The translations under genes and the position numbers were made by a program. Shown here piece after piece: positions 7,425 through 15,586 of a stretch of DNA of 34,179 nt. Below the pieces are notes generated by a model. It was not told the DNA's origin, made no database searches, and was given only the letters and a program-made list of their open reading frames with translations. Position 1 is the first letter of the stretch; the number at the start of each line of letters is the position of its first letter. Source of the DNA: Acetobacteraceae bacterium (GTDB lineage: Bacteria; Pseudomonadota; Alphaproteobacteria; Acetobacterales; Acetobacteraceae). Where the stretch lies: positions 1 through 34,179 of the forward strand of contig JASHVB010000042.1 in the NCBI GenBank assembly GCA_030039695.1, given 5' to 3'.

Positions 7425-7492
7425 ATATAGTAACACGCGAGCAGGTCAGGCCAGGATGGACGAAGAAGTCCCTTGGCCCAACGGAGATAGCC

Positions 7493-8368
7493 ATGCCTCC
7501 TCTGACAAAGATGCAGCCGTTTCCGCCCAGTTTCCGGACAGAGCACATTCAGACAAACGGGACGACCCTGTATGTCCGGGTTGGCGGTCATGGGTCGGCC
7601 GTCGTGCTTTTGCATGGTTATGCCGAGACTGGCGATATGTGGACATCGATGGCGGCCGATCTCGTGAGGGACTATCAGGTGATCGTCCCCGACCTGCGCG
7701 GTCTGGGGCTATCCTCAAAACCTCCCGACGGTTTCGACAAGAAGAACCAAGCGGGTGATATCGCGGGCGTGCTCGCGGTCGTTGGAGTTGATCAAATCGA
7801 CCTCGTAGCCCATGACATCGGCAACATGGTCGCCTTCCAATTCGCAGCGCAGCATCCTGAGCAGGTTAGACGACTAGTGCTGATTGACGCACCAATCCCC
7901 GGAGTTGGCCCCTGGGAGGAGGTTTTAAAGAACCCGCTGCTCTGGCATTTCCGCTTCGGGGGGCCTGACATGGAGCGACTGGTCGCCGGACGCGAGCGGA
8001 TCTATCTCGACCGCTTTTGGAATGAGTTCTCCGCCAATCCCGCGAAGTTCAGTGAGGCGGCACGGGTCCACTACGCTCAGCTCTACGCGCTGCCTGGCGC
8101 CATGCGCGCCGGCTTCGCGCAGTTCGGAGCCTTCGACCAGGACGCGGCCGACAATCGCGCGTGGCTGGCCACTGGCGCCCGGTTGCGGATGCCACTGCTG
8201 GCGGTGGGAGGCGAGAAGTCGTTCGGTGCGACAATGGCGATGGTGATGCGAGCTGCCGCCACGGACGTACGGGAAAGTATCATACCCGAGTCTGGCCACT
8301 GGATCATGGAAGAAAACCCGCAGGCGACAATCGCCCTCGTCCGCGGCTTCATCGCAGAAGGCATATAA
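7493..8368 (+). CDS. Alpha/beta hydrolase, epoxide hydrolase/haloacetate dehalogenase-like
   Basis: This gene encodes 291 residues from ATG 7493, with GGAG 6 nt upstream. VVLLHGYAETGDMW is the oxyanion-hole segment, VAHDIGNMVA the nucleophile elbow with Asp108 (as in epoxide hydrolases and fluoroacetate dehalogenases, not Ser), PDLRGLGLSSKP the usual strand-4 loop, and ESGHWIMEE the catalytic His269. The family opens epoxides or removes halogen through a covalent Asp ester. It is the second Asp-nucleophile hydrolase in this window; the two differ in the elbow (QDYGG against HDIGN) and are not a recent duplication. It should be cytoplasmic. No operon partner is evident. Confidence 0.88.
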   Translation: MPPLTKMQPFPPSFRTEHIQTNGTTLYVRVGGHGSAVVLLHGYAETGDMWTSMAADLVRDYQVIVPDLRGLGLSSKPPDGFDKKNQAGDIAGVLAVVGVDQIDLVAHDIGNMVAFQFAAQHPEQVRRLVLIDAPIPGVGPWEEVLKNPLLWHFRFGGPDMERLVAGRERIYLDRFWNEFSANPAKFSEAARVHYAQLYALPGAMRAGFAQFGAFDQDAADNRAWLATGARLRMPLLAVGGEKSFGATMAMVMRAAATDVRESIIPESGHWIMEENPQATIALVRGFIAEGI

Positions 8369-8782
8369 CGGGACATTCGCAACGAATCTCTATAGGCGGT
8401 CTCTAGCTGCAGGTCATTTGCAAATGTCGGTAGATCCGGTCCAGATCCCTCGCATATGTGGACAACAACTCGCGAAGTTCGCGAAGGGTTTGAGTGAAGC
8501 TGACCACTGCCGGGCCGACCTGGCTTGAACCAAATGTCCGATTCCTGTGCATCTCCGCCTACAAGCAGACCGGCGGAAAGCGACCCACAGCAGCAATAAG
8601 GTGACCGCGGCAGCGGGCGCCGGAATCGACCCATGGCCGTTACGAGACGTGCGGATGGCTGATCCCGAAAGCGGCCATTGCCTAAGTCAACGGTGGAGGT
8701 ACCAGTTTCCGCCTCTGCGAAGGGTCAGCGGAGAACGGAAGTAAGGGTGTTTGCCGCGGGTAGCACTCGACGCCGCCGCAGA
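8369..8782. other. Intergenic stretch with only a doubtful small ORF
   Basis: Apart from the small minus-strand ORF at 8403-8552 nothing coding was recognised. No T-rich terminator was found after the hydrolase, which converges with the glycosyltransferase gene. Confidence 0.4.
8403..8552 (-). CDS. Possible 49-residue helical protein or gene remnant
   Basis: The frame starts at ATG 8552, directly after GGCGGAG, and stops at 8403. The peptide has a strongly amphipathic, leucine-repeat stretch, TLRELRELLSTYARDLDRIY, that looks like a real coiled coil. I recognise no family. It could equally be the tail of a lost regulator. Support is composition only. Confidence 0.25.
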   Translation of the reverse strand: MHRNRTFGSSQVGPAVVSFTQTLRELRELLSTYARDLDRIYRHLQMTCS

Positions 8783-9721
8783 TCAGACATAGGGGCAACG
8801 GCTATCCTGTAAACTCACCGCGCCAACGAGGGCGGCGTCAGCAAGAATGCGGCGTGCCGCGAGGAATGCATCAGCCACCGAAAGATCAGCCATGCTTGTA
8901 CCACGCGCGAGCGCCCATGTCGCAGCACGTCCGACCGGCGCCATCTCCTCCGCCCGGTCGATCGTCGCTCCACAGAGGCCGATCGTGGGCGCGCCTGCAG
9001 CAGCAGCCAGATGTATCAACCCCGAATCGTTTCCCACGTAAAGTGCGCATCGCTGAATGCAACTTGCCGCCTCCGGCAGACTGAGCTTGCCACATAGGTC
9101 TATCGCGTCAGGCAGCATTTTGAGCAGCGGACTAACTATCGCGCGCTCCTGCTCGCCCGGTCCGCCAAAAACTGCCGGCACGGCACCTCGAATTGGCCCC
9201 TCTGCCAGTGCCTGGAACAGAGCAGCGAATCGCTCCGCAGGCCAAATTTTCGTTGGCCAGTTTGCGGTAGGGCCCAGCCCAATAACGGGACGGTTGACGG
9301 GCAGCAAGCTGGCCGCTCGCAAGCGGTCAGCCGGTGCCGTCCAAACGACAGGCAGCGGGGAATGATCGAGCCTCAGTAGTGCCGCGAGTTGATCAATCTT
9401 GCGGCCAGGCAGGCGCCGCATGACCGCACGCCGACGGGTTTTCACGAGGAACGCGAGAGCGGACCCGCGAAGATCGACCACGAGATCCCAGAAAGTACCA
9501 ACCACGTCTCGCCAGAGCGGCAGCCAGTGAAGATGATACGGGCGCTTGTCCATAATGATGGTGCGCTCGCGATTCGGCATACGGGCGAACACACCTTCGG
9601 CAGCGCGACCGCAGGCGACGGTGATGCGACACCTGGGGTGGGTTCGAATCAGATGGTCCAACAGTCCGGTGGAGATGACCGCATCGCCAATCCGGTTGGA
9701 CGAGATGAACAGGATTTGCAT
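8783..9721 (-). CDS. Glycosyltransferase family 9 (heptosyltransferase-like)
   Basis: This gene encodes 312 residues from ATG 9721. The frame is open 15 codons further, but MQILFISSNRIGDAVI is the standard GT9 N-terminus. The N-domain motif NRIGDAVISTGLL and the C-domain donor motif YVGNDSGLIHLAAAAGAPTIGLCG match ADP-heptose:LPS heptosyltransferases, and TKIWPAERFAAL is the segment at the domain junction. The family transfers ADP-activated heptose to the LPS inner core at the cytoplasmic face of the membrane. Which acceptor is used cannot be told, and no LPS genes adjoin it. It is convergent with the hydrolase. Confidence 0.88.
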   Translation of the reverse strand: MQILFISSNRIGDAVISTGLLDHLIRTHPRCRITVACGRAAEGVFARMPNRERTIIMDKRPYHLHWLPLWRDVVGTFWDLVVDLRGSALAFLVKTRRRAVMRRLPGRKIDQLAALLRLDHSPLPVVWTAPADRLRAASLLPVNRPVIGLGPTANWPTKIWPAERFAALFQALAEGPIRGAVPAVFGGPGEQERAIVSPLLKMLPDAIDLCGKLSLPEAASCIQRCALYVGNDSGLIHLAAAAGAPTIGLCGATIDRAEEMAPVGRAATWALARGTSMADLSVADAFLAARRILADAALVGAVSLQDSRCPYV

Positions 9722-10171
9722 TGGATGATCAGATAGCACTGTTACAGGAATGGTGCGATAGAGCACAATGACGCGTCCGGGCTTACTCCACCGGAAAAGG
9801 CCCCGGCGCTCGAATCACCGTCAACTCCGGACACGGCCCGCAGACCCGCCTCCACCACAGTCGGCGCCTGCAGCGTTGGGCGCGACACTGACCGGAGATA
9901 CTCGTCATGCGGCTTGTCCGCCGCAACAACCGCGCTGATCGAGCCGCGCGCCTCCTTCAGCATCCACATCCAGCGGATCGCCCACGCGCGAAGTGCGGAC
10001 CATCGGAGGTCAGCGTGCCACTTCCGACCGGCGTGGCCGGATCAACCGCGCGTTGCGGCGGCGGGATCATACGCCTCGTGCCACCCTGCGTTGACGGGAC
10101 GAACGCATCGGGCGTTCAGTGTACCCCACCAAACGAGTCCGTCTCCCCCATCAAACAAGAAAGAGAACCCC
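9722..10171. other. Intergenic region with a possible minus-strand coding remnant
   Basis: On the minus strand, 9742-9969 reads as a coding-like peptide (MWMLKEARGSISAVV, then AADKPHDEYLRSV) whose frame extends upstream to about 10010 without an obvious start. I cannot name the family; it may be the last part of a truncated gene that once preceded the glycosyltransferase. The alcohol dehydrogenase leader must lie in 10010-10171. No classical promoter was recognised. Confidence 0.3.
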
Positions 10172-11263
10172 ATGCGCGCAGCCGTCTTTCACGAGGCTCA
10201 TCAGCCGATGACGATCGAAACGCTCGAGGTTGCAAAACCAGGGCCGCACGAAGTCCTGCTGAACACCGCCTACGCTGGACTTTGTCATAGCGACCTGCAT
10301 TTCCTCGAGGGCCTGTATCCGATCCAGACGCCGGTCGTACTCGGGCATGAGTCCTCGGCAGTCGTCGAAGCAGTTGGCAGCGAGGTCAAATATGTCAAGC
10401 CAGGTGACCGGGTGATCACCTGTCTGTCGGTGTTTTGTGGCACCTGCGAATATTGCACCACGGGCCGCCCGAACCTGTGCTCCAACGCCGAGGTGAAGAT
10501 GCCGCCGGGCAAGGCAGAGCGGCTGTTCTGGAAAGGCAAGGTGGTGGGGCAATTTGCCAACCTGTCATCGTTCGCAGAGCAGTTGCTGGTGCATGAAAAT
10601 GCCGTGGCGAAGATCGCTGATGACATTCCGCTGAACGTAGCCGCGCTCGTAGGATGCGGCGTCATCACCGGCGCGGGCGCGGTGATCAACACGGCAAAGG
10701 TGGCTCCCGGATCCACCGTTGCCGTGTTCGGCTGCGGTGGCATCGGTCTATCGGCGGTTAATGGCGCCGCCATCGCCGGTGCCGATCGGATCATCGCGAT
10801 TGACATGATCTCCTCCAAGCTCGACGTGGCGAAACAGATGGGCGCCACCGACGTGATCAATGCGTCCAACGTCGATCCTGTTGAAGCGATCAAGGAAATG
10901 ACCGGCGGTGGCGTGGAATTCTCGTTCGAGGCGGTCGGCTTGAAGCGCACCGCTGAGCAATGCTTCGAATCGCTGCGTCCGGGCGGAACCGCGACGATCA
11001 TTGGCATGGTGCCGTACGGGATGAAAATAGAACTGCACGGCTTCGACTTCCTCCGCGAGCGGCGGATTCAGGGCTCATCAATGGGCAGCAACCGGTTCCG
11101 CGTCGATATGCCGAAGCTCTTGAACGCCTGGAAAAAGGGACATCTGAAGCTCGACCACCTGATCTCCAGCCACATCACGCTGGACGAGATCAACGAGGGC
11201 TACACAAAACTTAAGAGCGGCGACGTACTGCGCCAGTTGATTGATTTTGGGGTGGCGAAGTAA
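10172..11263 (+). CDS. Zinc-dependent medium-chain alcohol dehydrogenase
   Basis: This gene encodes 363 residues from ATG 10172, preceded by AAGAGAA; the frame is open 86 codons upstream, but that part is not protein-like. The catalytic-zinc site is GLCHSDLHF with Cys38, GHES with His59-Glu60, and a third Cys in ALVGCGVITGAG. The structural zinc is held by Cys89, Cys92, Cys95 and Cys103. The NAD(P)-binding Rossmann motif is VFGCGGIGLSAV. It oxidises alcohols or reduces aldehydes with NAD(P), and the overall pattern is that of the class III-like/Zn-ADH branch of the MDR superfamily. A GKVVGQFANLSSFAEQ loop is typical of that branch. It is monocistronic; a long inverted repeat follows the stop codon. 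Confidence 0.92.
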   Translation: MRAAVFHEAHQPMTIETLEVAKPGPHEVLLNTAYAGLCHSDLHFLEGLYPIQTPVVLGHESSAVVEAVGSEVKYVKPGDRVITCLSVFCGTCEYCTTGRPNLCSNAEVKMPPGKAERLFWKGKVVGQFANLSSFAEQLLVHENAVAKIADDIPLNVAALVGCGVITGAGAVINTAKVAPGSTVAVFGCGGIGLSAVNGAAIAGADRIIAIDMISSKLDVAKQMGATDVINASNVDPVEAIKEMTGGGVEFSFEAVGLKRTAEQCFESLRPGGTATIIGMVPYGMKIELHGFDFLRERRIQGSSMGSNRFRVDMPKLLNAWKKGHLKLDHLISSHITLDEINEGYTKLKSGDVLRQLIDFGVAK

Positions 11264-11313
11264 TCCACCGCTGATCCGCCACCGACGGCGGCCCTTGTGT
11301 CGCCGCGGTGGAT
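11263..11313 (+). terminator. Possible transcription end structure after the alcohol dehydrogenase
   Basis: ATCCACCGC (11263-11271) is perfectly complementary to GCGGTGGAT (11305-11313), and an inner hairpin CCGCC/GGCGG forms at 11276-11291. There is no T-run after it, so intrinsic termination is unproven; it may only protect the 3' end. Confidence 0.35.
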
Positions 11314-11858
11314 CTTGGCGGAGGGCGGGTAGCGTTACCACGCCCGCGAATGGTGCAGCCTAGTGATTTCAGCCCGCCGCATAGGTGGTCCCGTCCGATT
11401 TCGCGAACGGCCGAATCACAACCCAACAACATCACTTAGACTTTTTTCGGTTGGGTTCTAGGGGGATCTCAATGGCGGGACCACGAGACGGTGCAATCGC
11501 GTGCCACCGCGCGCGTGTGCAGATCCGGCACACGGTGGACGAAATGCCAACGCCGGCACTGCGGGCACATCTGGGCGCGCACGGTCTGGGCATTGTTCAG
11601 ATCGTACAGGTGCCTATCACGCTTCAACGCCCAAGACGTTCGGTGGGTTGTCCGCTGTCCAAGTGCCGACCGGTCTCGCCATCACGTCGCGACAGTTCCG
11701 CAACCTCGTGCCGTGGTGAAATTCTCCCCTGCATGGCCGAGCCCACCGAACCGCTATCGCTTGATGCGTGAGGCCTCGCACCCAAGGCGGCGAATGCGAC
11801 CTGCGCATGACCGGCCTACACGGGCTGATCACGCTCTTTACCGGTAACGCTGGGCGTC
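11314..11858. other. Intergenic stretch with an inverted repeat and a doubtful zinc-ribbon ORF
   Basis: AACCCAAC (11420-11427) and GTTGGGTT (11450-11457) form an 8-bp inverted repeat around a T6 run. Plus-strand frames between 11385 and 11847 have no recognisable product. The minus strand carries the small ORF listed separately. Confidence 0.4.
11469..11627 (-). CDS. Possible short CxxC protein or remnant
   Basis: From a possible TTG start at 11627 to TGA at 11469 the minus strand encodes 52 residues, including YDLNNAQTVRAQMCPQC followed by a basic, His-containing stretch. The CPQC pair and surrounding residues look like half of a zinc ribbon. There is no good ribosome site and no partner CxxC, so this may be the broken end of a longer gene. 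Confidence 0.25.
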   Translation of the reverse strand: MKRDRHLYDLNNAQTVRAQMCPQCRRWHFVHRVPDLHTRAVARDCTVSWSRH

Positions 11859-12488
11859 TCATCGATTGAGCGCCTGTGGACCGCTGACAAACCGATTGCC
11901 GCGGATGTAAAAGCGCAGCAGGCTGTCCGCTGCGCGTGTAATGCCGATCCGTTTGCTATGTCCGATTTCGCCAGATGCCCGACCGTCCGATCCGAGCCAC
12001 AGCGGACCCGCCTGACAGAGGTCGATCCCGTCCAATCGGCGGTCAATCTGCAAGGCTGCAGTCAGTCGTCCGGGACCCCGTGCCAAGTCTCGCACGCGCT
12101 CGGTGCCGCGATTTTGCTCCATAATCGCAATGCCATGGGTAGGCTCGATCGCCCTGATCAAGACGCCCGCGCCTACGCCCGGCGCCTCGCTGGAGACGTT
12201 GAGCATGAACGAGCTGCCATAGGCGAGATAAACATATGCGTGCCCGTGCTCGACGAAAAGCGCTCGATTGCGTGGGGTGATACCGCGATAAGCGTGACCG
12301 GCTGGGTCGCCGATGCGATATGCCTCGGTCTCGACAATACGACCGGCCACCACGCCTTCGGCCAATACGCGCACGAGCATTTTGCCGATGAGAAAACGGG
12401 CGAGCTGGACGGTATCGACTGGGATCTCTGCCCGATCCAGCAAGCGCAGGGGTGCTATCGTCGTGTCGCCTTCATCCAATTCGTTCAA
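11859..12488 (-). CDS. mpg: DNA-3-methyladenine glycosylase (AAG/MPG family)
   Basis: This gene encodes 209 residues, normal length for the bacterial members. IVETEAYRIGDPAGHAYRGITPRN contains the catalytic Glu (VETEAY) that activates water and the conserved HAYRG-TPRN loop; HAYVYLAYG supplies the DNA-intercalating Tyr segment, followed by LNVSSE. LARGPGRLTAAL and RIGITRA are further family signatures. The enzyme excises alkylated and deaminated purines in base-excision repair. Its ATG overlaps the TGA of the upstream SnoaL-like gene by 4 nt, so the two are translationally coupled. It is complete, with no odd substitutions seen. Confidence 0.92.
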   Translation of the reverse strand: MNELDEGDTTIAPLRLLDRAEIPVDTVQLARFLIGKMLVRVLAEGVVAGRIVETEAYRIGDPAGHAYRGITPRNRALFVEHGHAYVYLAYGSSFMLNVSSEAPGVGAGVLIRAIEPTHGIAIMEQNRGTERVRDLARGPGRLTAALQIDRRLDGIDLCQAGPLWLGSDGRASGEIGHSKRIGITRAADSLLRFYIRGNRFVSGPQALNR

Positions 12489-12853
12489 CCAAAATGGGCG
12501 CGCAACGGGCCGGGCTCGAACGGCTCACCAAAATATTGCGTCTCGCTAGCCACCCTGCCATCGAGGAACTGCATAGCGCTTATCGAGTGGGGCAGCCGGC
12601 CGTCATAGGCGAGGATGAATTCCGTGACCCAGAGGTTGTCGGTGCCGACGATACGACGCACCCTGAAGCGGTTCGAGCCCGGCTGTGCGACGCATGAGGC
12701 CTGTATATTGTGCCGGCCCCTACTTCGCTCGCCCGATTGCCGGTACTCGAGCACCGCGTCCTCTCGGTGTATACCGTGCTCAGCACCAAAGCCATTTGCG
12801 TCCGATGCGCCCCACAGGCAATTGACTGCCTCTCGAATCTCATTCTGATCCAT
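12485..12853 (-). CDS. SnoaL-like/NTF2-fold protein
   Basis: This gene encodes 122 residues, one alpha+beta-cone domain. The typical elements are a helical start with W/F positions, then HREDAVLEYRQSGER (a strand where family members carry the pocket His/Asp), and the last strands ILAYDGRLPHSISAMQFLDGRVASETQYF, which closely follow SnoaL-like sequences. Family members are small cyclases, isomerases or ligand-binding proteins, and no reaction can be assigned. It overlaps the start of the 3-methyladenine glycosylase gene (ATGA) and is the first gene of that two-gene unit. The ribosome site before ATG 12853 is weak. Confidence 0.8.
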   Translation of the reverse strand: MDQNEIREAVNCLWGASDANGFGAEHGIHREDAVLEYRQSGERSRGRHNIQASCVAQPGSNRFRVRRIVGTDNLWVTEFILAYDGRLPHSISAMQFLDGRVASETQYFGEPFEPGPLRAHFG

Positions 12854-12928
12854 GCTACCGTTCCCAGCGCTGGTCGTTAAGGCTCGCCGCTCCGTGCGCT
12901 CGCACGTTGGCCGAACACGACGGTGAAG

Positions 12929-13873
12929 TCACTTGGTTCGGGGAATAAAGCCGGGCACACCGGTTTCCACCACTGCGTTGAACCTGACGTTCGCATTGAT
13001 GCCCTCCCGAATCTCCCGCATCGCGTCTTCAGGCAGGGCCGATATCTCAAAGTTCTCTTGAATGTGGCCAGGTTTGGTTGAGGTGGTCAGGAAGGCGGTG
13101 CCGCGTTGTACGGCCCAGGCGAGCGCAACTTGAGCTGGCGTCTTGCGGACTCGCTGTGCGATACCTGTTATCACAGGGTCATCCAGCACTTTCGGAGTCA
13201 TGACGTGTCCCAATGCTGCAAACGCCAGCAGTACAATCCCATTCTCGTGACAGAAGTCGAACAGGTCCCATTCCGGAAGGTACGGATGAGATTCAACTTG
13301 CACTACGGCCGGCTTGATCCGCGCAGCCGCAACGACTTCTCGTAGCTTTTCCAGGCTAATATCTGACAAGCCGATCGCTTTACAGTAACCTTGATCAACG
13401 AGTCGCTCGAGCGCCCGCCAGGTCTCGATTAATGTCACCGTGCGATCATATATAACCTGCCCGAGCTCGTCCCTCGGGTCCTGCTCATCGCCGGGTCGAA
13501 AGGCAAAAGGGGTATGGATGAGATAGCAATCGACATAGTCGAGCTGCAGACGCTGCAGACTTGCGTCAAGGGCGGGTTTGACGCGTTCAGGGCGATGATT
13601 GGTGTTCCATAGCTTCGTGGTAACGAAGACGTCCTCCCGCTGGATCATCCCCGCCTTGAACACTGCCCGCATTGCATCACCAACCGCCCCCTCATTGCGA
13701 TACCGCTCTGCACAGTCGAGATGGCGGAATCCTACTTCCAATGCGGTCGTCGTGGCTTGTTTGGTCGCGAAAGGATCGGGGATCAGCGTGCCGAACCCCA
13801 CGGCGGGGACCGCACCGGATCCGTGGGTGAGAGGAACCCTCGTATAGCGAAGCGCATCATCAGGGTTTGCCAT
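12929..13873 (-). CDS. Aldo/keto reductase
   Basis: This gene encodes 314 residues from ATG 13873 with GAGGAGA upstream. The full catalytic tetrad is visible: Asp and Tyr in FRHLDCAERYRNE, Lys in VTTKLWNTNH and His in LIHTPFAF. Late elements of the NADPH site (FLTTSTKPGHIQENF) are in the usual place, where many AKRs have IPKS or IPGTT; here it reads TTSTK. It reduces aldehydes or ketones with NADPH in the cytoplasm; the natural substrate is not evident. The gene is monocistronic and follows, on the same strand, the decayed queH/araC stretch. Confidence 0.9.
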   Translation of the reverse strand: MANPDDALRYTRVPLTHGSGAVPAVGFGTLIPDPFATKQATTTALEVGFRHLDCAERYRNEGAVGDAMRAVFKAGMIQREDVFVTTKLWNTNHRPERVKPALDASLQRLQLDYVDCYLIHTPFAFRPGDEQDPRDELGQVIYDRTVTLIETWRALERLVDQGYCKAIGLSDISLEKLREVVAAARIKPAVVQVESHPYLPEWDLFDFCHENGIVLLAFAALGHVMTPKVLDDPVITGIAQRVRKTPAQVALAWAVQRGTAFLTTSTKPGHIQENFEISALPEDAMREIREGINANVRFNAVVETGVPGFIPRTK

Positions 13874-14218
13874 GCTTTTCTCCTCGTTCGATTGACCGAG
13901 CGCATGCAGCTAGATAACAGCGACTTCAGCTCGTTCGCTGCAGTCAGGTCCAGCTGAAATGCTCGGAACAGGCGCACCGACCGCCGCCTGAGGTCCTGAC
14001 GGACCCTAGCACCCATACCCCGATGAGGATAGCACAAAGCCAACCGTTCTTTGGCATATCCAGTGTTGAAACTCACCACGTTGCGCTGGTGGTGCAAATT
14101 TGCCGATCCGCCGACGTAAAAGCCAAGCGTGATAGCAAGCGCACCAACTCACGCTCACCGCGCTGTTGCGGCCATCGATACCCGGACGTCGACCTCACCA
14201 TCTTGAGTAACGCGCACG
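13874..14218. other. Intergenic stretch upstream of the aldo/keto reductase
   Basis: It should contain the reductase promoter. The minus-strand sequence immediately after the AraC fragment (14218 downwards) probably holds further decayed codons of that regulator, but no frame gives a recognisable effector domain. Confidence 0.35.
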
Positions 14219-14467
14219 CTAGAAGGTCTCGTGTGACCCATAACCGGCCGAGAGAGCTACGTCTACGATGCGTGCAGCGTCTCGCTGTATCAATCTGACG
14301 GCTTCGCTCCGGCGCCGCGTCCGCGTGTAAGCGAGCACCGTGCTTTCCTTAATGGCGTGGAACGCGCAGGTTAGCGCGAATATTGAAGGCCTCGCAATCT
14401 TGCTGGTGTCGTCGAGCGGCATCGTGTCGTTGAGCCCGTTCTGGATGTCCCAAGCGATTCTTTCAAC
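14219..14467 (-). pseudogene. AraC-family HTH domain fragment
   Basis: The minus strand encodes about 82 residues of an AraC/XylS double-HTH. It opens with VERIAWDIQNGLNDTMPLDD (first HTH entry), continues with LAYTRTRRRSEAVRLI in the linker helix, and ends with AARIVDVALSAGYGSHETF, the second-HTH signature. A TAG at 14219-14221 replaces the expected T-RAF continuation. No start codon or N-terminal or effector domain in frame can be found. It would have been a DNA-binding activator; it is now a remnant next to the queH relic. Confidence 0.7.
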
Positions 14468-14538
14468 GGTGCGCGTGGAGTCCTCGCAGCGGCCAGTCTC
14501 CGATGAGCTGAATAGCTTGCCGCCCGATCGAAATTGCG

Positions 14539-14932
14539 CAGAGATAAGGAACTGGTCGTCATAGCGAAGCCGTTGTCGCGGGCATACAGTGCCGCGTACT
14601 CGACGCGAATATTGACGCATATCGTGCAACGTACCCCTCGCTCGTGCTCCCACTCCGTGCCCCTGGCACGAGCGAACCATTTGTCCGGGTTGTAGTGCAC
14701 CTCGATGAAGGGAACGTTGTGTTCTGCCGTTAGGCCGATGTTTTCCTCCTTGCGGGGGTCGTATTCCTGATTCGGATGGATGTTTGGATTGTAGAAGAAA
14801 ACGGTGTAGTCGATGCTAGGAGCCGGCACGGCTTTTCATGAGTTCGCTCGAGCACGGCGCGCAGCAGGAGTGCAGTAGCACCTTCCGTACTCCATTCGGA
14901 GCGGTCAGGGTACGTCGCACAGGGTCGCGCAT
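14539..14932 (-). pseudogene. queH: Epoxyqueuosine reductase QueH relic, frameshifted and 3'-truncated
   Basis: From ATG 14932 the minus strand reads [20 protein letters not shown] then [12 protein letters not shown], the QueH N-terminus with its first Cys pair, and hits a stop near 14819. In the next frame the protein continues SIDYTVFFYNPNIHP, EYDPRKEEN, KWFARARGTEWE, ERGVRCTIC and GFAMTTSSLSL, an almost perfect match to QueH (DUF208). One extra base around 14820-14830 explains the shift. Similarity ends near 14539, so the C-terminal Cys motif (YCGC region) is lost. QueH reduces epoxyqueuosine in tRNA to queuosine; this copy cannot. It is divergent from the next ORF on the plus strand. Confidence 0.85.
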
Positions 14933-15058
14933 GATCGGCGCCATCAGCGTAGCGTGCCGCTGAGGGGCATCCTCGGTCGTCAATGCCGCGTCCTCCGGAC
15001 TGCCCGAAACTCATGACGCAACGCGCAAAGGCGCTGCGCACGGGGGTTTCTCTGCGGG

Positions 15059-15559
15059 ATGAGGGGCCATGTGCACATCTCGTTTGCTGAGTGCTTCGAG
15101 AATCATCTCGGCTTGCACCGCCGCGCCGAGGAGGCTTACCGCTGCATACAACGTATCCTTCAGGGCCGATTTAGCGGCTGGAGTAGAGAAACGCTGGAAC
15201 TGACATTTGTGCCCGGGATCTCCGCATCATCGATCGCAAATAGCCTCGGCGAGGTCGCGGACGCGCTTGCGCGAATTGCGTGGCGGCCTCTGACGCCTCG
15301 CCTCGTCGCGCCTGCCCTCGGCATCTCCGGTCAAGAGCGAGCGCGTCGGACGAAGGACGGCCGCCTGCCGCAGTCCGGTCAGGATCTGGTTCGCCGTAGA
15401 GGGCTCCTCGCCGTGCCGACCTACGCCGTCAGGTTGGTTGAAGAGCTTGCCGCTCACCCGGAAGTCCTGGCCGCGTGGCGCGACCGGGACGCCAGGGGGG
15501 AGAGCCGGACCTGGATCCATCCATCATATAAACATATCCTCATATCTCTCTTGACATAG
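15059..15559 (+). CDS. Unrecognised 166-residue ORF
   Basis: The frame from a possible ATG 15059 to TAG 15559 is coding-like but not matched to a family I know. A middle segment, RLVAPALGISGQERARR followed by DGRLPQSG, resembles a helix-turn-helix, and the stretch VRLVEELAAHPEVLAAWRDRD is a plausible helix. A DNA-binding protein is possible. There is no good ribosome site, and the last codons overlap the -35 of the metE promoter, so the 3' end may be fortuitous and the gene possibly truncated. Confidence 0.35.
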   Translation: MRGHVHISFAECFENHLGLHRRAEEAYRCIQRILQGRFSGWSRETLELTFVPGISASSIANSLGEVADALARIAWRPLTPRLVAPALGISGQERARRTKDGRLPQSGQDLVRRRGLLAVPTYAVRLVEELAAHPEVLAAWRDRDARGESRTWIHPSYKHILISLLT

Positions 15560-15579
15560 GGGCACGGGCGGCGATAGAT
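15551..15579 (+). promoter_or_regulatory. Putative promoter of the metE-metF operon
   Basis: A consensus TTGACA (15551-15556) is followed after 16-17 bp by GATAGAT (15573-15579). Transcription would start at about 15585-15588, exactly where the P1 stem of the cobalamin riboswitch begins. Confidence 0.6.
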
Positions 15580-15586
15580 GGGCCAT

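Noticed and set aside
9641..9650. GGTTCGAATC, a tRNA T-loop-like word
   Set aside because: It lies inside the glycosyltransferase gene, and no acceptor or anticodon stems can be built around it. No tRNA was found in the window.
9914..10171. 86-codon N-terminal extension of the alcohol dehydrogenase
   Set aside because: The translation is not protein-like, and ATG 10172 begins exactly at the family N-terminus.
10285..11007. 240-codon minus-strand frame
   Set aside because: It is antisense to the alcohol dehydrogenase, whose zinc and Rossmann motifs are unambiguous.
11958..12608. 216-codon plus-strand frame
   Set aside because: It is antisense to the 3-methyladenine glycosylase and SnoaL-like genes, both with strong family matches.
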